Assembly (NCBI RefSeq): GCF_036850765.1
Contig: NC_089495.1
Coordinates: forward strand, 68,176,410 to 68,240,409
Reading direction: 5' to 3'
Origin: Saccopteryx bilineata
Lineage: Eukaryota; Chordata; Mammalia; Chiroptera; Emballonuridae
DNA length: 64,000 nt
Part shown: one piece after another, positions 11,823 through 21,743 of the stretch
Numbering within the stretch: the stretch's first letter is position 1
Layout of the letters: every line of letters starts with the position of its first letter
Position numbers and translations under genes: made by a program
The notes under the pieces: generated by a model
The model's input: the letters and a program-made list of their open reading frames with translations, nothing else
Databases searched by the model: none
Told to the model about the DNA's origin: nothing

Positions 11823-12854
11823 TTAAATTTGGTTGTATTGTGTTCTTCTTGGAGCTTTTACTTGTGGCTCTGTTTTTTTTTTGTTCTTTGTATCTGATTG
11901 GAGAACCCCCTTTAGTAATTCCTGGAGTGGGGGTTTTCTGATGATAAATTCCCTCATCTTTTCTGTATCTGTGAATGTTTTTATTTCTCCTTCATATTTG
12001 AAGGATAGCTTTGATGGGTATAGTATTCGTGGCTGAAAGTTTCTCTCTTTCAGGACTTTAAATATTGGGGTCCACTCTCTTCTAGCTTGTAGAGTTTCTG
12101 CTGAGAAATCTGATGATAATCTAATGGGCCTTCCTTTATATGTTGTATTCTTCTTTTCCCTGGCTGCCTTGAGAATTTTTTCTTTGCTGTTGGTTTGTGT
12201 CAATTTCATTATGATGTGCCTTGGAGTAGGTTTGTTGGGGTTAAGAAAACTCGGTGTTCTGTTTGCTTCTTGAATTTGAGGCTTTAGTTCTTTCCACAGG
12301 CTTGGGAAGTTCTCATCTATTATTTGTTTGAGTATGTTCTCCATTCCATTTTCTCTCTCTTCTCCCTCTGATATACCTATTATTATTATGTTATTCTTTT
12401 TGATGGAGTCAGATCATTCTTGTAGGGCTATCTCATTTTTTTAAATTTTTGAGTCTCTTTCTTCTTCTCTCTGTTGTACCTCAAGTTGCTTGTCTTCTAT
12501 TTCACTAATCCTCTCTTCTATCTGACCTGTTCTATTAGCTAAGCTTGTTACTTCGTTTTTCAGCTCGTGAATTGAGTTTTTCATCTCTGTTTGATTTGTT
12601 TTTATAGTTTCAATTTCTTTGGACATATATTCTTTGTGTTCATTGAGTTGTTTTCTGAGCTCCCTAAATTGCCTTTCTGTGTTTTCTTGTATATCTCGGA
12701 GGATTTTTAGGATTTCTATATTGAATTCTCTGTCATTTAGCTCCAAGTTTTCCAGTATATTAAATTTTTTCTCCATAGATTTTTCCTCATCTAGCTGTGT
12801 TACCTCTCTTTCTTTTGTATCCATGATATTCGATTTTCTCTTCCTTAATGGCAT
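11823..12854 (-). pseudogene. L1-1 ORF1 (RNA-binding coiled-coil protein), broken
   Basis: ORF1p is the trimeric nucleic-acid chaperone that packages L1 RNA. The start ATG (12852-12854) opens MPLRKRKSNIMDTKE. The first 137 residues form a Leu/Glu/Lys-rich coiled coil (heptads through ETIKTNQTEMKNSIHELKNE). A stop in KI*KNE and another after LQE, near 12440-12410, separate it from the second part (12344-11823), which holds the RRM and C-terminal domain, with RPIRLSSDFSAETLQARR and RILYPSKLSF. The corresponding residues in L1-2 are intact (KIIKNE, LQELSD), so these are private mutations. Confidence 0.9.
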
Positions 12855-14210
12855 CTGAGGGTGGTTTTGTTGATAGTATTAATGAGATTTAATAAAGAAT
12901 AAAAAGTTAAAAAAAATAAAAAATCAAAAAGAGTTGTTTTTTTTAAAAAAATTAATAATGAAATAAAGAAAAATAAAATAATAATTTTTAAAAAAAGGAA
13001 ATTATTCCCCCCCTCCTTTTTTCCTCTCCTCTCCCCTTTTTCTTGAGAAAATCTTGTGGTGAACTGTGAATTATAACAAACAATGCCTGTGATGGAGGTC
13101 TTGAATTTGGGAAAAGTAATAAAGGGGCAAAAAAAAAAAGAAAAAAAAAGAGGAAAAAAAAAAGGGGGGGCGGTATGGACCCACAAAAAGCAAATAAGGA
13201 AAAAATTTGGGTCAAGAATAAAATGATTTGCTTTTAGGTGTTGGTGTTGTCTAAGAGTTATGATGAGAGGAATAAGAGAACAGAAAAATGGGGGGACAAA
13301 TTAAAAAAATACTATTGTATTTAGTGGAACAAGAACTAGATAAAATGGAGAGTCAGGGATGGGAGCACTGCTAGTGAGTTAAAAAGGTGAAGTAAAAAAC
13401 CCCCAAAATGCCACAAACATAAGTTTGAGTCCCAGATAAGATAATTTGTTTGTTATTGAGGTTTGAATGAGAGGAGATGTAAAGGAGAAAGGAAGAAACT
13501 AATATAGAGGGAGAAAAGAAAGAGAGAGAGAGAAAAAATGAGGGAACCACTAAAAGAAGAAAAAAGAAAGGAGAGAGAGAGAGTTAAGGGTTTTGGAGTG
13601 CAACCCTCATAGAGAGAAAGGAAGAGGAGAAAAAAGATAATGGGAGATGTAACACTTATGGGTAGTGTAGTTCAAGGAGAGGAGAGAGTAAGACCGGCAG
13701 AGAATTAATCGGCCAAATTGGAGGAGGAAAAAAAGTATCAAGAATGAAGATAAGAGAAACAAACGAACAAATATAATAAAATGGGATAGGTTATAAAGTC
13801 TGCAGATTATTCTTGATTTTGCGAGGTTATCTTCTTGTTTTTTCTTTTCTCTCCCTCTTCCTGGTCGGTGACTCTGTACCCCAGGTTCTGCCCCTTTGGC
13901 ACGCTCAGGTAGAGGTTTGCAGTTGATAAGTCTCTATGGCAATGTCATGTATTGTGCTTTAGTCTCGTTGGGAGTCAAGGCTCATTAGCTTTCATAGGCT
14001 CCGACAGTGAGAGAGTCCGTGTTCCTGGAGCCTTTCTCCTAGTCTTTCCTTCCTCAATTAGTAGCCTGATAATCCATCTATGGGGTTGTTGCTGCCTCTG
14101 CCTGGATAGTAAGAGGTTCAAAGAGCTGGCAACTCCCCACTCTATTTCCACTCAGAACAGGGCTCTGGCTAAGGCTCAGTCAGTCAGAGCTGCTAGCATA
14201 ATCAGGCGGG

Positions 14211-14815
14211 CTTTCCGCCCACTCAAAGACCTCTGGCTCTGCCACTCTGTCCGGTAACACAGGCGGGCACCCACTTCCAGGGTGCTTGGAGGAAACTCTC
14301 ATTCACTATCTGCGCGCGCAGACCAGGATATCCGGCCAGTAGTCTCAAGCTCTGAGTGAAACCCCCAACTGCATGGAAATTTGCAGCGCTGGAATTCGCT
14401 CTCGCTCCGTCCCCGTTCGCGGCTTTTGCAAGGCGCTGGGGCGGCCCGAGATTCCGCTTTTGCCCACACTAAGGCCCCTGACTCTGCCCCTCTGTGCGAT
14501 AACATGGGCGCGCCCTGCCGAGGCACTAGGAGGAATCGCTCACTACCTATCAGCGCGCGCACACCAGGATATGAGGCCGGCTGCGTTTCCCTGAGTGAAA
14601 CCCTCACCAGCACGGAAAATTTCCACCGTTGGAATTAGTTCTCACTCCCTCCCGTGCGCGGCTTTCCCAGGGCGCTGGGGCTGCCCAGAGATTCTGCTTT
14701 CGGCCCACAGAAAGGCCTCTGACCCTGCCTCTCTGTGGGGCAACACGGACACCCACTTCTGGGGCTTAGGAAGAGATCTCTCGCCCACTAACTGCGCACC
14801 AACCAGGAGAACGGG
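14211..14815 (-). repeat. Tandem ~240-bp monomers in the L1-1 5'UTR
   Basis: Two full units and part of a third: 14211-14456, 14457-14696 and 14697 to about 14815. Each starts with a 'cttt-cgcccac' block followed by 'aaggcc-ctgactctgcc-ctctgt', and later has 'aggcgctggggc-gccc-agattc-gcttt'. Units are diverged from one another but align throughout. The arrangement recalls the monomeric promoters of mouse L1. Confidence 0.8.
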
Positions 14816-15222
14816 TAAAATGGCTGCCCCGCTTGTCTTTCTTTGTTTGGGTTTGGCGCGAGTGTTAGCTTGTATTACCCGGCTTGCCACAGGAACAGTT
14901 TTTCCTCCGCTAGGATCCCCGTGCCACAGCCTGGTTCGGCCTTTTGTGCGCGGCCTGGATGTATTCACCCCCTTTGCCCGCCTCAGTTTCTATATTCACA
15001 GTTACCAGAGAAAGCCGCCCTGTTTAGGTTAGTGAGGAAGGCGGAGCATTTCTTACTCCCTATTTCCTTCAGGATTTGGTTATATATTTAGCCAATTTTT
15101 CACTCGACCATACCTTCGGGTGTATTGTGAAGCATCTGGAGGCTCCAAGTATAGGTTTTTCTGTTTCTGGTTGAAGATCTTGTTGAGTTTTGGGGGAGAT
15201 TCATCGGTATCGCTTCCTACTC

Positions 15223-15241
15223 CGCCATTACTCTGATGTCA
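15223..15241 (-). promoter_or_regulatory. L1-1 promoter tip: YY1-like and CRE-like sites
   Basis: On the L1 strand TGACATCA (complement of 15234-15241) is followed by AATGGCGGAG (complement of 15220-15229). These match a CpG-decayed CRE (TGACGTCA) and the YY1 core ATGG. Their spacing is identical in L1-2, where the CRE is intact. Confidence 0.6.
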
Positions 15242-15319
15242 TCCCACACATTTATGTTCTGAGGATTCCTTTTATGGTAAGTGAACACAGCCTTAAAAAA
15301 TCTACACATGTCCTCTGCC

Positions 15320-15344
15320 TTTTATTTATTCATTTTTGGGAGGA

Positions 15345-15390
<46 letters not shown>

Positions 15391-15651
15391 AAGGGAGAGA
15401 GATGAGAAATACCAATTCTTTGTTGCGGGACCTTAGTTGTTCATTGATTGTTTTATCATATGTGCCTTGACCTGGGAGGCTATAGCAGACGAGTGACGCC
15501 TTGCTCAAGCCAACGACCTTGGGTTCAAGTGGGTGAGCTGTGCTCAAACCAGACGAGCCTGTGCTCAAGCTGGCAACCTCAGGGCCTCAAACCTGGGTCC
15601 TCTGCATACCATTCCAATGCTCTATCCACTGCACTACCACTTGGTCAGGCT
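15320..15651 (-). mobile_element. SINE type A with long GA microsatellite
   Basis: tRNA-like head at the right ('gcctgaccaagtggtagtgc' on its strand) and a (GA)n-type tail at about 15347-15386. The target CTCTGCC is seen at 15313-15319 and 15652-15658. Confidence 0.85.
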
Positions 15652-15665
15652 CTCTGCCATTTTTA

Positions 15666-16052
15666 AATTTTTTTTTAAATTAAAAAAATTTTTTTTTATT
15701 TCTCTGAAGTGAGAAGCAGGGAGGCAGAGAGACTCCTGCATGCACCCACCGGGATCCACCCGGCATGCCCACCAGGGGATGATGCTCTCCCTATCTGAAG
15801 CATTGCTCTGTTGCAACCAGAGCCATTTTAGCACCTAAGGCAGAGACCATGGAGCCATTCTCAGTGCCTGGGTCAACTTTACTCCACTGGAACCTTGGCT
15901 GCGGGAGGGGAAGAGAAAGACAGAGAAACTAGAGGGAGAAGGGTGGAGAAACAAATGGGTGCTTCTTCTGTTTGCCCGGGCTGGGAATAAAACAAGGTAC
16001 TTCCACATGCCAGGCCAATGCTCTACCACTTAGCTAGCCACCCAGGGCAGCA
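15666..16052 (-). mobile_element. SINE type B
   Basis: Head at the right near 16045 on the complement, body with the 'ccttggctgcgggaggggaag' block near 15893, A-run at the left (T-run 15667-15700). The target CTCTGCCATTTTT recurs at 15652-15664 and 16053-16065, the same target as the neighbouring type A SINE. Confidence 0.85.
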
Positions 16053-16425
16053 CTCTGCCATTTTTTAATTGGATTATATGTTTGGTGTTAACTTGTATGA
16101 GGTTTTTATATTTTTTTGGTATTAACACCTTGTCGGAGCTGTTGTTTGCAAGTATCAATTCCCATTTGATTGATGGCCTTTTTGTTTTGTTGCCAATTCT
16201 TTTGCTGTGCAGAAGCTTTTTAGGATGATATAGTCACAGTTATTTATTTTTGTCTTTTCTTCCCTTGTTTTGGGGGTCAACTTCATAGAGTTGACCCTAT
16301 CTAAGGCCAAAATACATAAGTTTATTACCTATGTTTTCTTTTAGATAGTCTATTGTTTCCGGTCTTATATTTAATTCTTTGATCTATTTTAATTTTTGTA
16401 CATGGAGACAACAGCAGTCTAGTTT

Positions 16426-16560
16426 CTAAATGGTAATGGAGATGACTTGACTTTGAGTGGTGGGCACATAATGCAATATGAAGATCATGTATCACAGATA
16501 TGTACACTGAAAACTATATGTAACTTGTTAACCAATGTCACCCCAACAAATAAAAAAAAT
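16426..16560 (+). mobile_element. L1 3'UTR fragment, plus strand
   Basis: A short 5'-truncated L1 tail: 'tatgtacactgaaaactata' then 'aaccaatgtcaccccaac-aataaa' and an A-rich end. The same ending occurs at about 61083-61205. Confidence 0.6.
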
Positions 16561-16639
16561 AAAAAAAATTCATATATACTCACAGAGTGAGATTTAGGTG
16601 AAATATGTCATATAAACTTGGCTGTTTGTAGTCAGCAGG

Positions 16640-16820
16640 AAGGTTCTGCTAGAGTTAGTTATAACAGAAGCACCTGAGGTTGCAAGTTCAAGGATTAGCC
16701 CTGCCCAGTCAAGGCACATCGAGAAGCAACTAAGAGTTGATGCTTCCTGTTCCTTGCCAACCACCCAACCCTGCTCTTCTCCCTCTCTGTCTCCTTTCTC
16801 TGATAATCAATAAGAGAAGC
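16640..16820 (+). mobile_element. Degenerate SINE (probably type C)
   Basis: Diverged remnant: 'gaggttgcaagttcaaggat' (B-box-like), 'agtcaaggcacatcgagaag', 'gttgatgcttcctgttcctt', then a CT-rich end. No clear target duplication. Confidence 0.5.
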
Positions 16821-17781
16821 TACTAACCAAATGCATTTAAATAGCTGTAAACAAAGAGTTCTTGGACTATTAATGGTGCTCATGCTTGTCGCCTGAAGGA
16901 AGCTTGCCAGATATACAGGGCTTAAAATTATCCATTAAATATGAAACAATATTTTTGAGTTTAAATATTTTTAGCTCATTTGTTATTTTATAAATATAAG
17001 AATAGTTAAAGAATTATTTAAAATGATTAAATATCAGGATCATCACTTTTGCATTAGGGTAATAAATATTCTTAATGTAATTGAAATTCTTAAAATAGAG
17101 TGCTATCAGTGCAAAATGGAGAGAAAAATCAAGAAGATAGATTATACAACCACAGTGGTATGCTTGAAAAATAACATTTATTGTCAAATAATTGGGATAC
17201 CTACTCAAATCATTTTAAAATAAATATTATATAAATAAAAAAGTTTAATATAAAAAAACAAGTAAGTAGAGGTAAACACTTATTTTATGAAACGTGAAAA
17301 AGAAAATTATAAATAGACGAAAACTAATTTCAAATTTTCCATATCATTAATTTAATGAATGCAGAAAAAAAACCTTGATGACATTTTTCCATGAGTTTAT
17401 AAGAAATAACTATACTAAATATTGTAAAATTTGTAATAAATGAATATTCTAATGTATTCTTGACAATAATATTTTTAATTTTAATACTTCATGAAAAAAT
17501 TTACTAGGTCATTCTATAACTAACAATTTTGTATAGATTATAAAAGTAATTTCTTTTTCGGGAATTTTGAAAAATTATCATTAAAATGTCAGTATAATTA
17601 AATAGAATTATGTTATCAGTTTTATTTTTAACAGAATAAATACTTTGTCCTCTATGCTGATTGACTAAAAAAATTATGACACATACAATGTCTAGATTAG
17701 TATACATTTATTAACAGTTTTATTTAAAATGTGTGATGAACTATATTTGGTGAAAACTGCAAGATTCAAAATACTACATAT
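16821..17781. other. Unassigned AT-rich DNA
   Basis: No gene or recognisable repeat; the open frames are short and AT-driven. Confidence 0.5.
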
Positions 17782-17793
17782 AGAACTATTCAA

Positions 17794-18148
17794 ATTTTCC
17801 TGGACTAGGGAGTGACACAGTGGATGGAGCTTTGAATTGGGATGTAGAGGACCCAGGTTTAAAACTCCGAGACCCCTGACTTGAGCTTGGGCTCAGCAGC
17901 TTGAGTACAGAGTTGCTGGCTTGAGCGTGGGATCATAGACATGACTCCATGATTGGTGGCTTGAGCTGAAAGGTCTCTGGCTTAAGCAAGGGGTCACTTG
18001 GTCTGCTGTCGACCACCAGTCAAGGCACATGTAAGAAAGCTCTCAATGAACAACTAGGTTGCCGCAACAAAGAATTGATGCTTCTCATCTCTCACACTTC
18101 CTGTTTGCCTGTCCCTCTTTCTGTCTCTCTCTCTCTGTCACAAAAAAA
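17794..18148 (+). mobile_element. SINE type A, plus strand
   Basis: Head 'agtgacacagtggatggagc' with A-box and 'ggacccaggtttaaaactcc' as B-box region; body with repeated 'ttgagc-tggg' modules; CT-rich tail and A-run. The duplication AGAACTATTCAA is perfect at 17782-17793 and 18149-18160. Confidence 0.92.
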
Positions 18149-18160
18149 AGAACTATTCAA

Positions 18161-18519
18161 CTTTCATATACCTACAATATAATGTGGAAAATACAGAGAT
18201 AGTGATTGTTTTTATGAAATTTGATTATTGCCATTAATTTTTATTTTCTGCATATTATCTACATGAATATGTATATTTTTACATCAAAATAAATCCAAAT
18301 TTTAAAATAATAACAAAACAGTACAAGTGTCAAGAAAGTGAACGCAATTAACATTGATTGCCCACTTAACAAAAGCTAGTCAAATTTCTAGAATAATAGT
18401 ATTTCTATACTTTTTATGACAGGAACTAGGCAATCCAGTTTTAACTTTATAACTATGATTATACTGTATAATTTATAGTTGCACCAAAATTATAAATAAT
18501 ATTTTAGCAAAGAAAATGT
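18161..18519. other. Unassigned AT-rich DNA
   Basis: Nothing recognisable. Confidence 0.5.
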
Positions 18520-19070
18520 TTTATATTCTAAGTTCGTACTGCTGCTATAAAATAGTCCCATATGTTTGATATTTTAAAAACATCACAAATTCCTTATCAT
18601 AGAGCTCCGGAGAATAGAAAGTGAAAGTGGGATTCATTGGACTCAAATTAATTTATCCTCAGGCCTGTGTTTTTTCTGGAAGCTCTGAGATCTATTTCTC
18701 TGCTTTTCTAGCTTCTAAAAGCTGTCCAAATTCTTTGATTTGTAGCCATATGCCTGCTTTGATGTCTGCTTTTGTTGTCACTTTTACCCTATTCCATGGC
18801 TCTTGCTAATCATATTGCTTTTTCTCTCTGCTTTCATTGTAACATGACATTCTTTCACGCTGACTCTGCTGCTTCCATTTTATAAGAACCCTTACGATTA
18901 TGTTAGGTTCACAGAAATAATCTAGGATAACTTTGCCATACCAAAAATCTTTAACTGAATTCACCTTCAAGGCCTGTTTTGCCTTCTAAAGTAACATATT
19001 CACAGGATTAGGGATTAGGGCACGGGCATGTTTTGGGGTCCTATTTCAGCCTGCCATATACCCATTGAAG
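18520..19070 (-). mobile_element. MLT1-type MaLR solo LTR
   Basis: Reads as the complement of an MLT1 LTR: 'tactgctgctataaaatag' at the left, 'ctcaggcctgtgttttttct', 'cttttctagcttctaaaagc', 'ataagaacccttacgattat', 'acatattcacaggattaggg' and 'cctatttcagcctgccata' at the right. These are non-autonomous LTR retroposons of the ERVL-MaLR class, old in mammals. No internal sequence is attached. Confidence 0.7.
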
Positions 19071-19974
19071 CTTAACATTAATTTGGAGGTTCAAATAAAA
19101 TAATTATTTAGTGGTTAAGTGAATAAACTAACAGAAAATTTTTCTCTATATATTATAGGTACATGGGTAATTTCTGCTTAAATTCATGACAATTTTAGAA
19201 GGAGAATTGACTTTAGTGTGTAGATTAGTTGAAAGCTAAGTTGCTTTTATATATATGACAAATTTAACGATATGTTAATAAACTATACATGCAAGTTAAC
19301 ACACGTCAGAGAAATTAATACAACAAATAATGATATTTAGATATCATCTTCTTAAACATCATCCTAAAGATCTGCAAGTTATAGGAATCTAAACATATGA
19401 GATATATACCATTATATTTTATGATTAGTTAGAAAATATATTAATATTATTTAGTATTTAAACAAAAGTTCTTAGAAATAAATGAAAAATATGCTCTTGG
19501 AGCTAAGGAAATTACGAAGTCAAAGCAATTTAATCAATCTCAGTGATTCATTTACCTCTTCCTTAAATAAGTAGAGAATTATATAATATATTTTAGCATA
19601 CCTATACTCTTTCAAATTTTGAAGCCTAAGGAATGGTTATTTTTAATATTTTTTTTATAATAATCAGGGTAGCAAAGAATTTGATTTTGAATGCCAATAG
19701 TGGTCATAAGTAGCCTAAATTCATTAAAATAGTTATTGATTCCTTTATGAATAGATGTATCTTTTAACTCTTGTCTAGTTAAGAATCCAGTAATGTTAAT
19801 TTAGTGGGATGATGGATGGACAATACATAAATACATGTATTTGATATTTTGCATATGTAAACTTATAATTTAGTGTTTAAATTTATAAAATTATCTGACT
19901 TTTAAATAATTGAAGATCTTTTCTATGTTCAGCAATATATCCTTTAATTTTTTAAAATTTATATTTTATATTGA
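19071..19974. other. Unassigned AT-rich DNA
   Basis: No gene or repeat recognised. Confidence 0.5.
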
Positions 19975-20008
19975 ATTCATAAGGATAACATTGTTTTGCA
20001 AAATCATA

Positions 20009-20340
20009 TTTCTTTCTTTGTTTTGGGTTTTTTTTTAGGTGAAAGGAAGGGAGATAGTGAGGCAGACTCCTATATGTGCCCAAACCAGGATTACTGGCAA
20101 CCCCACCTTGGGCTGATGCTCAAGTACTGAACTATGTTTAGTGCCTGAGGCTGATGCACTCCAAGGGAGCTTTCCTCAGCACCCAGAACCGTGCTCAAAC
20201 CAGTGGAGCTACTGGTTGCGGAAGTGGAAAGAGGAGAGAAGGGAGAGATGGAGGGGAAGCAAAGCAGATAGTTACTTCTCCTGTGTGGCCTGATGGGAAT
20301 TCAATACTGAATATACATACACTGAGCCACCAGCCAGGGC
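20009..20340 (-). mobile_element. SINE type B in old L1
   Basis: Diverged head at the right ('cctggctggtggctcagtgt' on its strand), A-run at the left (T-run 20028-20038). The target CAAAATCAT is repeated at about 20000-20008 and 20341-20349. Confidence 0.8.
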
Positions 20341-20531
20341 CAAAATCATGTAGGTTTAAAGTGTACAACTCAATAACACATTATCTGCACACCATCATTC
20401 ACAAATCACTCCAATCAAACCCTCTTTCCAGCCCTATTACCTCCTGCCTCTTTGCCCACCTCCACTTAACCTCTCAGCCTCCTTTTCCTCTGGCTATCAT
20501 TGCACTGTTGTTTCTGTCAATGTGTTATATA

Positions 20532-20771
20532 CACTGCTCACAAAAATTAGCAGATCAGGGAACGTGCAGATACTCCAGTACTTTCAACCTTTTGTATAGT
20601 GCATTTTTCACCAATAAAATAAAAGTTGGTTTTGTACCTCATTTTCATAATTGAACTTTCTTTGACATGTTCTTTGCTTTTCTGATGTTCTTGTTTGATT
20701 AAAAAAATCAAATGCTTCTTTTTTATATTACTTCATATTTATTTTAAAACATCCCCTAATTTTTATGAGCA

Positions 20772-20772
<1 letters not shown>
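20532..20772. mobile_element. Tc1/mariner-type MITE
   Basis: Near-perfect terminal inverted repeats: CACTGCTCACAAAAATTAG at the left and the complement of CTGCTCATAAAAATTAG at the right. Both ends are flanked by TA-rich sequence, consistent with a TA target. No coding capacity in about 240 bp. Confidence 0.7.

Positions 20773-20838
<66 letters not shown>
20773..20838. repeat. (TA)n followed by T-run
   Basis: About 19 TA units, then 28 T. It may have expanded from the TA target of the adjacent MITE. Confidence 0.95.
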
Positions 20839-21341
20839 GGTTAATCCCTTTGCCTTCTTTCATACTATCCCCTAAACTCTCCCCTCTGACAACTGTCAGT
20901 CTAGTCCTGACCTCTGTTTCTACATTGTTTATTAGTTTATTTTTGTTCATTGGATTCCATATATAATTTAAATCATATAATATTTTTCTTTCTCTGTCTC
21001 GCTTATTCCACTTAGCATAGTAATCTTCAGGGCTAGTTATGCTGTCAGAGAAGGTAAAATTTCTATTTATTTATTTATTTAATTTTACAGCCGAGTAGTA
21101 TCTATTGTGCAAATATACTATAGTTTTGTCCACTCTTCTACTGATGGATATAGGGGTCAATGTACTCTTTTGAAATAGTGATTTAGATATTTTTAGATAT
21201 GTTCCCCAAAATAAAATTGTTGAGTTTAAAGGAAGTTCCATTTTTATTTTTTTAAGGAAACTCCATATTGTTTTCCAAGTGGCTACACAAGTCTGCATTC
21301 TTACCAGCAGTGCACAAAGGTTCCCTTTTCTTCACATTTTT

Positions 21342-21482
21342 TTTTAATTTAAATTTACTTGTTCTTTATTTTAAATATTGTATTTGTCCCCTTTTTGTTT
21401 TTTACTTTAAAATAAGATATGTGCAGTGTGCATGGGGATTTGTTCATAGTTGTTTTTTTATTTTATTTTATTTTATTTTTTT
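21342..21482 (-). other. Candidate L1 3' transduction
   Basis: On the L1 strand the element's own A-rich end (complement of the TTTTA repeats, 21453-21482) is followed by about 103 bp of non-L1 sequence (21350-21452). Then comes an AATAAA (complement of 21365-21370) and, about 16 nt later, a second A-run (complement of about 21338-21349) that abuts the target duplication. This is what is expected when transcription reads past the weak L1 poly(A) site to a downstream genomic signal and the extended RNA is inserted. Confidence 0.65.
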
Positions 21483-21743
21483 AAATAAATTTTTATTAAT
21501 GGTAATGGGATGACATTAATAAATCAGGGTACATATATTCAAAGAAAACATGTCTAGGTTATTTTGTCATTAAATTATGTTGCGTACCCCTCGCCCAAAG
21601 TCAGATTGTCCTCCGCCACCCTCTATCTAGTTCTCTGTGCCCCTCCCCCTCCCCCTAACTCTCTCCCTCCATCCCTCCCATGTCCTCCCTCCCCCCACCC
21701 CTGGTAACCACCACACTCTTGTCCATGTCTCTTAGTCTCATTT

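Larger units (their letters stand above)
7449..15259 (-). mobile_element. Full-length L1 retrotransposon (L1-1)
   Basis: A 7.8-kb autonomous-type LINE-1 copy in antisense orientation. Order on its own strand: 5'UTR (15259 to 12855), ORF1 (12854 to 11823), ORF2 (11532 to 7706), short 3'UTR, poly(A) seen as the T-run at 7445-7464. The 14-bp duplication TGAGGATTCCTTTT at 7435-7448 and 15260-15273 is perfect, so the insertion is a complete target-primed reverse transcription product and fairly young. Both ORFs carry stops or frameshifts, so it cannot move now. Its coding part is closely similar to L1-2 at 21.3-29.3 kb, but the middle of the 5'UTR is unrelated. Confidence 0.95.
12855..15259 (-). 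promoter_or_regulatory. L1-1 5'UTR / internal promoter region
   Basis: About 2.4 kb upstream of ORF1. From the ORF1 side it has an A/T- and purine-rich part (about 12870-13780), a part shared with L1-2 (about 13790-14210), a GC-rich CpG-bearing unit with tandem monomers (14211 to about 15132) that L1-2 lacks, and a promoter tip shared again with L1-2 (about 15133-15241). Several short frames here are low-complexity artefacts, not genes. Confidence 0.8.
15274..16425 (-). mobile_element. Old L1 ORF2 fragment split by two SINEs
   Basis: Text at about 15295-15319 and 16053-16425 reads on the minus strand as an old L1 ORF2 C-terminal region, for example 'ccattttttaattggattat' and 'ttttgctgtgcagaagcttttt'. 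It is interrupted by the type A SINE and then the type B SINE. Many mutations; the left limit is uncertain. Confidence 0.7.

Noticed and set aside
8049..12858. Many plus-strand hydrophobic frames (for example 8049-8498, 9330-9824)
   Set aside because: They are antisense shadows of L1 ORF2 and ORF1; the Phe/Leu/Ser-rich text is the complement of Lys/Glu-rich L1 codons. The same holds at 22-26 kb and 45-49 kb.
13952..15091. Several frames of 70-145 residues
   Set aside because: These are within the L1-1 5'UTR monomers; no domain, and they shift with the repeat units.
20756..20950. 64-residue minus-strand frame with Lys and Ile-Tyr runs
   Set aside because: It translates the T-run and TA microsatellite.
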